From Epilithonimonas caeni DSM 17710 (GTDB lineage: Bacteria > Bacteroidota > Bacteroidia > Flavobacteriales > Weeksellaceae): a stretch of 64,000 bases of DNA. Below are positions 54,927 to 62,005 of this stretch, in pieces. Position numbers and translations under genes: made by a program. The notes beneath the pieces are model-generated. The model was not told the origin of the DNA, did not search any database, and was given only the letters and a program-made list of their open reading frames with translations. The stretch spans positions 124,001 through 188,000 of the forward strand of contig NZ_AUFK01000019.1 of assembly GCF_000426465.1 (NCBI RefSeq), read 5' to 3'. The stretch's first letter is position 1. Each line of letters begins with the position of its first letter.

Positions 54927-55697
54927 TTAATATACATTTGCTATAGAATCAGCATTCAAATAATCAGATTTCTCAGCATTCGATTTTTCGTATGCTTCCT
55001 CCAATTTATCTTCCAAGAACTCATTCCCCTTTACGATCACATCCACATAATCCATGCTATCATTCACGAAACTAAGAAAGCTTGGCTTATCTAACGACTG
55101 TAAGCCGGAAATATTATCAAATTCCAAAATTTCTTTTGTATTTTCATTTAGTTCTATGTCATCCTCATTATAGACAGAAAGAACAATTTTTGTGTCTTTA
55201 AAATACGTATCGTCTTTGTAATATGTTTTCAAATAAATAGGTATAAGAGAAGACATCCATCCATTCAAATGGATCACATCCGGAACCCAATTCAGTTTCT
55301 TAATTGTTTCGATAACACCACGCGCAAAGAAGATTGCTCTCTCGTTATTATCTTCAAATGCCTTCCCCTCATCATCGAAATAAAACTGTTTTCTTTTAAA
55401 ATATTCTTCGTTGTCTATAAAATAAACTTGCAGACGCTCGCCCGGCAACGAAGCTACCTTTATGATCAAAGGCTGATCAAGGTCATTGATAATGATATTC
55501 ATCCCAGAAAGCCTGATCACTTCATGTAATTGAAATTTTCGCTCACTGATTTGTCCAAATCTAGGCATAAAAACTCTGACATCGTTACCGCTACCATGCA
55601 TTTTCAGTGCCATTTTGTGTACCAAGCTTCCCATATTGGTATCTTCTTGATAGGGGTACATTTCCGTAGTAACGTATAAAATCTTTTGATTAGGCAT
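54927..55697 (-). CDS. short glycogen/starch-synthase-like protein (GT5 N-terminal domain only)
   Basis: 256 residues from ATG at 55697 (a promoter -7 box, TAATTTTG at 55744-55737, excludes the longer frame). It matches only the N-terminal Rossmann domain of GT5 synthases (ILYVTTEMYPYQEDTNMGSL and VPDVIHLNGWMSSLIP). The ADP-glucose-binding C-terminal domain is absent. It may be a reduced or repurposed enzyme of Bacteroidota; true glycogen synthase activity is doubtful. Confidence 0.8.
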   Translation of the reverse strand: MPNQKILYVTTEMYPYQEDTNMGSLVHKMALKMHGSGNDVRVFMPRFGQISERKFQLHEVIRLSGMNIIINDLDQPLIIKVASLPGERLQVYFIDNEEYFKRKQFYFDDEGKAFEDNNERAIFFARGVIETIKKLNWVPDVIHLNGWMSSLIPIYLKTYYKDDTYFKDTKIVLSVYNEDDIELNENTKEILEFDNISGLQSLDKPSFLSFVNDSMDYVDVIVKGNEFLEDKLEEAYEKSNAEKSDYLNADSIANVY

Positions 55698-55958
55698 AAA
55701 ATTTACTTTAAGACGAAGTATAAATTCTTCATTTTGCAAAATTACGAAAAATTAGATCAAATCATTTATTTTGAACAACATTAATATTTAACCTAAAAAA
55801 CAACTATATACCAACAAGTTACAGATTGAAAAATGTTAATTTCCACTCAAAATCTGATAATTGAAAAATTCAACCTGACCAATTACCAATACTTAGAATT
55901 GAACTGCCGGAAAAAAACCGAAACACTTCAATTATTTCCACATCGTAATTAAAACCAT

Positions 55959-55966
55959 TAACTTTG
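55959..55966 (+). promoter_or_regulatory. panC -7 element
   Basis: TAACTTTG lies 22 bp before the panC ATG. No matching TTG. Confidence 0.5.
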
Positions 55967-55988
55967 CCTGATAAAACAAGGAAAAACA

Positions 55989-56837
55989 ATGCAAACCTTT
56001 TACGATAAGAATTCTTTCTCAAAATATATCGCAGAATTAAAAGAAAAAAAGAAAAAAATAGGATTCGCACCTACAATGGGTGCTTTACATGCAGGACACA
56101 TTTCACTATATCAAGAAGCACAGAAACATAATGACATTGTAATATCTTCCATATTTGTAAATCCCACACAGTTCAATAATCCGGAAGATCTTGAAAAATA
56201 CCCAAGAACCATTGAGGAAGACGTTAAAAAATTAGGAGACTCCAAACTTGTAGATGCTGTCTATATCCCAAGAGTTGAAGACATCTATCCAAATGGAATG
56301 GAAAGAAAGCATTACGACTTCGGAGGTATTGAAAACGAGATGGAAGGTGCCGCAAGGCCTGGCCATTTTGATGGTGTAGGAACTGTTGTAGAGGAATTGT
56401 TCAGACAAGTGCAGCCAGATAATGCTTATTTTGGAGAAAAAGATTTCCAGCAGCTTAAGATTATCGAAAAATTAGTCGAAGTCCTTGATTTGAAAATCAA
56501 AATCCATGGTGTTAAAATTCACAGGGAAGAAAGCGGGCTAGCGATGAGCTCTAGAAACATGAGACTTTCCAATGAAGAAAAAAAGACATCTTCCATCATT
56601 TATAAAACATTAAAACAAGTAAATGAAAAATCAAAAACTACATCTATCCCAACAATAAAAGAAAGAGTATCACAAATCTTTGATAAAGAAGATGACATGG
56701 AATTAGAATATTTTATGATTGCAGATGAAGAAACATTAAAAGAAGCGGACTTCATTTCTGAGAACAAAAATTATCGTGCTTTCATAGTCGTAAATGTTGG
56801 AAACGTAAGACTAATAGATAATTTGCATCTGGATTAA
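55989..56837 (+). CDS. panC: pantoate--beta-alanine ligase (pantothenate synthetase)
   Basis: 282 residues. Signature PTMGALHAGHISLY (HAGH motif) at about residues 28-42, then NPTQFNNPEDLEKYPR, FDGVGTVVEELF and SGLAMSSRN. It joins pantoate to beta-alanine using ATP in coenzyme A synthesis. It faces away from the glycogen-synthase-like gene across a 250-bp A+T-rich spacer in which nothing else was found. Confidence 0.96.
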   Translation: MQTFYDKNSFSKYIAELKEKKKKIGFAPTMGALHAGHISLYQEAQKHNDIVISSIFVNPTQFNNPEDLEKYPRTIEEDVKKLGDSKLVDAVYIPRVEDIYPNGMERKHYDFGGIENEMEGAARPGHFDGVGTVVEELFRQVQPDNAYFGEKDFQQLKIIEKLVEVLDLKIKIHGVKIHREESGLAMSSRNMRLSNEEKKTSSIIYKTLKQVNEKSKTTSIPTIKERVSQIFDKEDDMELEYFMIADEETLKEADFISENKNYRAFIVVNVGNVRLIDNLHLD

Positions 56838-56855
56838 AAAAAAAGAAGATTGAGG

Positions 56856-56888
56856 CAAAAAAAGAAGCTTCTTTTACAAGAAGCTTCT
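56856..56888 (-). terminator. terminator of the Lys-Leu-Lys tRNA group
   Basis: 11-bp stem AGAAGCTTCTT / AAGAAGCTTCT with a 4-nt loop; on the minus strand seven T follow. On the plus strand, where panC ends, no T-run follows. Confidence 0.82.
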
Positions 56889-56938
56889 ACACCAAATCAC
56901 AAAATATTAATATGAAAAAAATTTACTTGCGTAAATTG

Positions 56939-57011
56939 TGACCTGGCTGGGATTCGAACCCAGGACCCATACATTAAAAGTGTATTGCTCTACCAGCTGA
57001 GCTACCAGGTC
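56939..57011 (-). tRNA. tRNA-Lys (TTT anticodon), copy 1
   Basis: Acceptor GACCTGG / CCAGGTC, anticodon stem ATACA / TGTAT with loop CTTTTAA. Identical in sequence to the second copy. CCA not encoded. Confidence 0.96.
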
Positions 57012-57102
57012 GGCCTTTTTTATGAATGATAATTGATGAAAGATAAATGATTACAAAGCATCATATCAATTATCGACTATCTTTTATCGATTATTTTTGC
57101 AG

Positions 57103-57185
57103 TGCCTGCGACTGGACTCGAACCAGCACATCCTTAGGAAACCACCCCCTCAAGATGGCGTGTCTACCAATTTCACCACGCAGGC
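57103..57185 (-). tRNA. tRNA-Leu (GAG anticodon)
   Basis: Class II tRNA. Acceptor GCCTGCG / CGCAGGC, anticodon stem CCATC / GGTGG with loop TTGAGGG, long variable arm, T-loop TTCGAGT. Confidence 0.95.
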
Positions 57186-57208
57186 AAAAAAAAACCGTAT
57201 CGCTACGG
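57186..57208 (-). terminator. hairpin between tRNA-Lys and tRNA-Leu
   Basis: Stem CCGTA / TACGG with a GCGA loop on the minus strand, followed by nine T-rich bases. Confidence 0.65.
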
Positions 57209-57219
57209 ATTTTTGCTTG

Positions 57220-57292
57220 TGACCTGGCTGGGATTCGAACCCAGGACCCATACATTAAAAGTGTATTGCTCTACCAGCTGAGCTACCAGGTC
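57220..57292 (-). tRNA. tRNA-Lys (TTT anticodon), copy 2
   Basis: Same sequence as copy 1: anticodon loop CTTTTAA, acceptor GACCTGG. First in transcription order. Confidence 0.96.
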
Positions 57293-57338
57293 GGCCACAT
57301 TTAAAACTTCAATATTACTATTTCGTTTTAAAGTGGTG

Positions 57339-57367
57339 CAAAGATAAGGCTTTTTTTAAAATCTCAA
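57339..57367 (-). promoter_or_regulatory. promoter of the Lys-Leu-Lys tRNA group
   Basis: TTG (57367-57365), 18-bp spacer and TATCTTTG (57346-57339) on the minus strand. Confidence 0.68.
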
Positions 57368-57399
57368 AATTTTTTAGGAACTTTGTTTAAAATAAAAAT

Positions 57400-57915
57400 A
57401 TGATAATTTCTCTGTTGGGATACATGGGTAGTGGTAAATCTCACATTTCCAAAAACTTGAGCAAAAAAATAAATTTTCAATTAATTGACCTCGACCAAAA
57501 AATTTCTGAAGAACATCAGCTAACTGTTCCGGAGATCTTCAAAAACAAAGGAGAAATCTTCTTTCGCAAGGAGGAAAAAAGGATTTTAGAAGACATTCTG
57601 AACTCAAAAGAAAACATCATATTAAGCCTTGGGGGAGGAACTCCTGTCTATTATGACAACATGGACCTCATCAATAGAAAATCGAAAAGCATTTTCCTTA
57701 GAGCCTCTGTGAGAACACTCACGGAACGTGTACTTTTACAAAAGCATACAAGACCTTTGATCTCAAAATTAGAAGATCCGGATATCCCGGAGTTCATTGC
57801 GAAGCATCTTTTTGAAAGAAATCCTTTTTACTCTCAAGCCCATTTTATAATAGATACAGACTCCAAAGAACCCGGCAGCATCTCCGATGAGATCATAGAA
57901 GCGTTAAAAATCTAA
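57400..57915 (+). CDS. aroK: shikimate kinase
   Basis: 171 residues. Walker A GYMGSGKSHISK, shikimate-binding DLDQKISEE and SLGGGTPVYYDN, and the lid Arg in LLQKHTRPLI. It phosphorylates shikimate on the route to aromatic amino acids. Its stop codon overlaps that of the convergent S4 gene. Confidence 0.95.
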   Translation: MIISLLGYMGSGKSHISKNLSKKINFQLIDLDQKISEEHQLTVPEIFKNKGEIFFRKEEKRILEDILNSKENIILSLGGGTPVYYDNMDLINRKSKSIFLRASVRTLTERVLLQKHTRPLISKLEDPDIPEFIAKHLFERNPFYSQAHFIIDTDSKEPGSISDEIIEALKI

Positions 57916-58340
57916 TCTTCCGCTTCTTCTTTAAAAAATACATCCCAGTCATCATTATCCATATCTTCTGAAGAATCGCTGGAAGAATAATCATCCATAT
58001 CTCTCCTATCTTTTTTAGTGGGTCTTCCAATACCTTTTTGTCTGTAATAATCCTGGGAAGATTTTCTCATCTTGAGAATTTCATATTGTTCTTTCTCTGT
58101 CATGTCGACTACGTATTGGTCAACAAGCTTAGCACCTACTCTGCTTTTGGGAATATCGATGACTTTGATCTTATAATCGATCTGGTTCTTTCTGACCTTT
58201 ATAATATCTCCGGCTTTTACTTCTTTAGAAGATTTTACAGCATTCTCTCCAATGCTGACTCTATTTTTTTTGATCTCCTCAGCAGCAATGGTTCTGGTTT
58301 TATAAAATCTCACACTCCACAAAAATTTATCTATTCTCAT
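57912..58340 (-). CDS. S4 domain RNA-binding protein (Hsp15-like)
   Basis: 142 residues. S4 domain at residues 1-65 (MRIDKFLWSVRFYKTRTIAAE, VRKNQIDYKIKV), then a basic middle with QKGIGRPTKKDRRD and an acidic tail rich in Asp, Glu and Ser. Hsp15-like proteins bind stalled 50S subunits carrying peptidyl-tRNA. The acidic tail is an extra compared with the minimal form. Confidence 0.86.
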   Translation of the reverse strand: MRIDKFLWSVRFYKTRTIAAEEIKKNRVSIGENAVKSSKEVKAGDIIKVRKNQIDYKIKVIDIPKSRVGAKLVDQYVVDMTEKEQYEILKMRKSSQDYYRQKGIGRPTKKDRRDMDDYSSSDSSEDMDNDDWDVFFKEEAED

Positions 58341-58349
58341 AATTTTTTA

Positions 58350-58357
58350 TACTTTTG
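58350..58357 (+). promoter_or_regulatory. -7 element of the FKBP-like lipoprotein gene
   Basis: TACTTTTG, 40 bp before the ATG at 58398. It lies in the 57-bp space that separates two divergent genes. Confidence 0.5.
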
Positions 58358-58397
58358 TCACGTTAAAATTAATTGCAATTTAACATTAAATAAAAAA

Positions 58398-59138
58398 ATG
58401 AAGAAAATACTTTTAGGAATAGCTCTATGTGTAGTTGCACTACAAAGCTGTAAGAAAGATAATGACGAGGAGGAAATCGTAGTGGTTCCTATTGCCGATC
58501 AGAATGCGTATGACGATGCTGCGGCAATAAAGTTCATGGAATCTAATTACTTCAATGATAAGGGTGTCATTACAGCATTTGATGATACTGTGACCACTGA
58601 TGATAATTATCCTAAATTATCTTCCTATCCTCACGAGACGTTGCCATCTGGCGTGATCTATATAAAAAGGGCTGAAGCTTTCCAACCAAACCCAGGTAAG
58701 GAAATTGCCCCAACAGATGTGATCAGTATAATGCAGGTAACAAAAACTTACATCGCAACGAAGACCGATGATAATGTTGCCTATGGTAGTGAGTCGACTT
58801 TCATCAATAATGTTACAACATCCGGTATTCCAAGTACAGACCCGGCCTATTTTTATGTAAAGCAGTCTGTTTTGGATGCCTATAATAAAGCTAACAACAC
58901 AACCGTTGGAAGAGATTTTTATGAAATCGAAGGACTACAGGAAGGTCTGAAATATTTCAAATCTTTTGATAATTTAGACCCCGCAACCGATTATAATATG
59001 CAAGGCGTAATTATTGTTCCATCGAGAGCTGCATATGCCAGAGATAACACAATCTACGGAACTGTCTACGCAAACAGAAGTTTTGTTTTTAATTTCCAGC
59101 TTTATAATACCAGAACCAGATTGGACAGTGAAAAATAA
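58398..59138 (+). CDS. lipoprotein with degenerate FKBP-like domain
   Basis: 246 residues from MKKILLGIALCVV at 58398; the frame is open upstream but lies in the antisense of the S4 gene. Lipobox ends QSC (Cys17). The C-terminal half has FKBP-like features (GLQEGLKYFKSF and MQGVIIVPSRAAYAR), but the usual active-site residues are not obvious. Flavobacterial FKBP lipoproteins such as GldI help fold surface proteins. A folding role is inferred and weak. Confidence 0.65.
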   Translation: MKKILLGIALCVVALQSCKKDNDEEEIVVVPIADQNAYDDAAAIKFMESNYFNDKGVITAFDDTVTTDDNYPKLSSYPHETLPSGVIYIKRAEAFQPNPGKEIAPTDVISIMQVTKTYIATKTDDNVAYGSESTFINNVTTSGIPSTDPAYFYVKQSVLDAYNKANNTTVGRDFYEIEGLQEGLKYFKSFDNLDPATDYNMQGVIIVPSRAAYARDNTIYGTVYANRSFVFNFQLYNTRTRLDSEK

Positions 59139-59159
59139 ATTTTGCGTTCCATCCAGATA

Positions 59160-59197
59160 AAAAAGAATGAGTTTCAATATTGAAACTCATTCTTTTT
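59160..59197. terminator. perfect 38-bp palindrome, bidirectional terminator
   Basis: Stem of 17 bp (AAAAAGAATGAGTTTCA and its complement) around ATAT; T-run on both strands. It ends the lipoprotein gene and convergent mtaB. Confidence 0.9.
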
Positions 59198-59216
59198 ATA
59201 ATAAACTTTCTAATCT

Positions 59217-60575
59217 CTAAATCCTTGCCAGAAAATCTTCGAATTGGGTTTCTTTAACAGACACACAACCTTCTTCCAAGATTTTATCAAGAATAATATT
59301 TTCAATTTGATTAACTGATCTTTTATCAAATGGTTTTGAAACTCTTACATAATTCTCCGTAAAACCATACATCATTCCATTTTTGTTTTCGTGTTCCCAA
59401 AGAACCGGAAGTTTTTTGCCTAATTGTGTTCTGTAGAATTCCATTTTCTTTTTCTCGGAAAGGATTCTGAGCATCTTGTTTCTCCTTTTTCTTTCAGGAA
59501 CAGGAACTACGCCTTGCATATCGGCAGCTTCCGTATTTTCTCTTTCGGAGTAAGTGAAAACATGTAGATAACTGATCGGCAGATCATTCAGAAAATTATA
59601 CGTTTCCATAAATAATTCTTCTGTTTCTCCGGGGAATCCAACAATCACATCCACACCAATCGCAGCATCCGGCATTACTTCCCTGATTTTATTAACTCGA
59701 TCATAATAAAGTTTCGTCAAATAACGACGTTTCATTTTTTTCAGCAATTCATCACTTCCGGATTGAAGCGGAATGTGAAAATGTGGTACAAAACTTCTGC
59801 TTTTGGATACCAACTCGATGCTTTCATCTTTCAGAAGATTGGGTTCAATGGAAGAGATCCTGATTCTTTCAATGCCTTCCACTTTATCCAGTTCAGAAAT
59901 CAAATCCAGAAAAGTATGTTCGTGTTTTTTGTTTCCGAATTCTCCTTTTCCGTAATCTCCGATATTAACTCCCGTCAAAACAATTTCTTTAATATCTCTC
60001 GCAGCAATTTCTTTCGCATTCGCAACTACATTATCAATAGTATCAGAACGTGAAATTCCTCTTGCTAAAGGAATCGTGCAATAGGTACATTTGTAATCAC
60101 AACCATCCTGAACTTTTAAAAAAGCTCTGGTTCTGTCTCCGATAGAATATGAACCAACGAAAAAATCGGCTTCATCTATTTCACAAGAATGGATTTGAGC
60201 ATAACTTTCAGATTTCTCCAAATCATCCAGATAACTCAGAATATTGAATTTTTCTTTGGCTCCTAAAACCAGATCCACACCTTCGATTCCAGAAATTTCT
60301 TCTGGTTTCAGCTGTGCATAACAACCTATGATCGCAACCAAACCTTCCGGATTAGCTTTCGCAGCACGCTTCACGTGAAGTTTACATTCCTTATCTGCAT
60401 TTTCTGTAACAGAACAGGTATTGATAATATAAACTTTCGCTGGTTCATCAAAATTAACTTTCTGATAACCCGCATCCGTCAATTGTCTGGCAATAGTGGA
60501 AGTTTCTGCAAAATTCAGTTTGCAGCCAAGTGTATGAAAAGCAACGGTTTTCGGTTGTGAAATTACATCTGACAT
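59217..60575 (-). CDS. mtaB: tRNA threonylcarbamoyladenosine methylthiotransferase MtaB
   Basis: 452 residues. N-terminal UPF0004 domain with cluster cysteines (HTLGCKLNFAE, NTCSVTENAD, IGCYAQ), radical-SAM motif CDYKCTYCTIP, and a C-terminal TRAM-like part. It adds a methylthio group to t6A37 in tRNAs that read ANN codons. A strong promoter lies at its start, predicting a leaderless mRNA. Confidence 0.93.
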   Translation of the reverse strand: MSDVISQPKTVAFHTLGCKLNFAETSTIARQLTDAGYQKVNFDEPAKVYIINTCSVTENADKECKLHVKRAAKANPEGLVAIIGCYAQLKPEEISGIEGVDLVLGAKEKFNILSYLDDLEKSESYAQIHSCEIDEADFFVGSYSIGDRTRAFLKVQDGCDYKCTYCTIPLARGISRSDTIDNVVANAKEIAARDIKEIVLTGVNIGDYGKGEFGNKKHEHTFLDLISELDKVEGIERIRISSIEPNLLKDESIELVSKSRSFVPHFHIPLQSGSDELLKKMKRRYLTKLYYDRVNKIREVMPDAAIGVDVIVGFPGETEELFMETYNFLNDLPISYLHVFTYSERENTEAADMQGVVPVPERKRRNKMLRILSEKKKMEFYRTQLGKKLPVLWEHENKNGMMYGFTENYVRVSKPFDKRSVNQIENIILDKILEEGCVSVKETQFEDFLARI

Positions 60576-60582
60576 AAGTTCG

Positions 60583-60614
60583 CAAAGTTATTAATAAAAT
60601 CCAAATTATTCCAA
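60583..60614 (-). promoter_or_regulatory. mtaB promoter abutting the start codon
   Basis: TTG (60614-60612), 21-bp spacer and TAACTTTG (60590-60583) on the minus strand. The ATG is seven bases downstream, where transcription should begin. Confidence 0.68.
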
Positions 60615-60648
60615 ATGAGAGTTTTTCTGGATTTTAGAATTAATAAAA

Positions 60649-60678
60649 CAAAAAAAATCCGGTCATAAAAACCGGATT
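60649..60678 (-). terminator. terminator of the three-gene unit 61704-60682
   Basis: 8-bp stem AATCCGGT / ACCGGATT followed on the minus strand by T-rich sequence, directly after the DUF6496 gene. Confidence 0.8.
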
Positions 60679-60681
60679 CAA

Positions 60682-60870
60682 TTATTTTGATTTCTTTTGC
60701 TTTGGAACTTTCAAGCCTGCTTCTTTCGCCTCGGAAATTCCTATTGCAATTGCTTGCTTTCTGTTGGTAACCTTATCTCCGGAGCTGGATTTCAGTTTTC
60801 CTTCTTTGAATTCCTCCATCACTTTTCCAACTTTCTCTTGAGCTTTATCAGAATATTTTTTACTTGCCAT
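60682..60870 (-). CDS. small DUF6496-type basic protein
   Basis: 62 residues, lysine-rich. It begins KKYSDKAQEKVGKVMEEFKE and has KLKSSSGDKVTNRKQAIAIG and SEAKEAGLK, the pattern of a small family annotated DUF6496 in my recollection. Likely a cytoplasmic nucleic-acid- or stress-related protein, unproven. Follows the 159-residue gene by four bases. Confidence 0.78.
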   Translation of the reverse strand: MASKKYSDKAQEKVGKVMEEFKEGKLKSSSGDKVTNRKQAIAIGISEAKEAGLKVPKQKKSK

Positions 60871-60874
60871 TTTT

Positions 60875-61354
60875 TTAATCTTTTGATTTTGGAACGCTTA
60901 CTGCCAGTTCATAAACTTTGGTATGCATCAGATATTTTGAACGTTCACGGGATGTGATATTCTCTATTTCGTCTTTGAAGAGAACAATTACCGCATCTTC
61001 TTTGATCTGCCAATCGGCGTCAGAAAAATATTTTTCATCCGGACTTTTTTCTGTGATCTCCGTCTGTCTCTCCTTTAATTTATCGGCAATCTCCTGAAAA
61101 CCCTCATCGGAAGAATGCAGAATTTTATAATCCGGGCCAGCAAAAGCCTTATAATATTTATTCTCAGCAATTAGATTTTGAGAATTGTCCTCAACCGGAT
61201 TATCATTCCCGTCCAGAAACCCGACCTCAACCAATTTCCCATTTCTTTCTTCCGCAAATTTTCTTGCTTCTCCTACAGATCTGAATCCTGTATAAACAAT
61301 ACTGTCATCGTATTCGTATTTTGTAAGTCTTTCGACAATATTTTCCGTTTCCAT
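60875..61354 (-). CDS. conserved-looking hypothetical protein, 159 aa
   Basis: Soluble acidic protein without signal peptide or cysteines. Starts METENIVERLTKYEYDDSIV. The segment FRSVGEARKFAEERNGKLVEVGF suggests a small alpha/beta domain. I do not recognise the family. It is coupled to the DUF6496 gene (4 bp gap) and follows the 107-residue gene by 26 bp. Confidence 0.7.
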   Translation of the reverse strand: METENIVERLTKYEYDDSIVYTGFRSVGEARKFAEERNGKLVEVGFLDGNDNPVEDNSQNLIAENKYYKAFAGPDYKILHSSDEGFQEIADKLKERQTEITEKSPDEKYFSDADWQIKEDAVIVLFKDEIENITSRERSKYLMHTKVYELAVSVPKSKD

Positions 61355-61380
61355 AATTTATTTTTTGTGATTGATCAATT

Positions 61381-61704
61381 TTAATGATGCCTTACGCCTC
61401 GTTTGTGATAGTTCACATTTCTATCCATTGGATTTTGGTTATTTAGGAGAGCATTTTTATTAAGATTAGAATCTATCTTATTATTGGCTTCAACTAAAAG
61501 CTTGGGCGTTTCAAAGTGCAATTTTCTTCCATTTTTGAATATTTCGCCCTCAGCATTTCTGTACATTTCATCTTTTTGATATTTGTTTCCGTCTGGTGCG
61601 GTGAAGCTGTTTGCCTGCATTTTTTTCTTCTTTCTTAGCTCATTCAGTAAAATTAATGTGCCACCTGCAGCAAATCCCAAAGCAACTTTTATGGTATTTT
61701 TCAT
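61381..61704 (-). CDS. small membrane-anchored hypothetical protein
   Basis: 107 residues. One N-terminal hydrophobic segment with small residues (IKVALGFAAGGTLILLNEL), then KKKK and a polar, Asn-rich remainder. Family unknown. First gene of the unit with the 159-residue and DUF6496 genes. Confidence 0.62.
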   Translation of the reverse strand: MKNTIKVALGFAAGGTLILLNELRKKKKMQANSFTAPDGNKYQKDEMYRNAEGEIFKNGRKLHFETPKLLVEANNKIDSNLNKNALLNNQNPMDRNVNYHKRGVRHH

Positions 61705-62005
61705 ATGATTTATTTTGCAAGTCTAAAAACAAAAGTTCTGCCAAAAGTTACAGAAACAACATTTTACAACAATTGAGAAAATTTTATGTTATTAAAATAT
61801 TAAAAGAAATTTTGAACATTAAGCCAATAATTACGATAACAATTTGAATTAAAGCTAATAGCATCTGACAATTTGACCTAATTGAAAAGTGATTTTATTA
61901 AGGAATTTTTAAAATTGGTTAAACTTCGTTAAAAGTGTAACACTAAGTTTTTAGTTCAGACTAATTTAGCATTAAATTTGTGTAACGATAATCTCAAAAA
62001 AAGAA
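61705..62005. other. gene-free spacer upstream of htrA
   Basis: 301 bp, about three-quarters A+T, between two divergent genes. No gene or clear repeat. It holds the htrA -7 element and GTTAAAC/CGTTAAAAG motifs at 61918-61935 that could belong to stress-dependent control, unproven. Confidence 0.5.
61973..61980 (+). promoter_or_regulatory. htrA -7 element
   Basis: TAAATTTG, 26 bp before the ATG. No TTG at the right distance, so another sigma factor or activator may help. Confidence 0.5.

Noticed and set aside
57047-57304. 85-codon plus-strand ORF over tRNA-Leu and tRNA-Lys
   Set aside because: It is a translation of antisense tRNA sequence, a known type of spurious protein.
58038-58397. 120-codon N-terminal extension of the FKBP-like lipoprotein
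   Set aside because: It is antisense to the S4 gene, and the lipoprotein signal starts at 58398 behind a -7 element.
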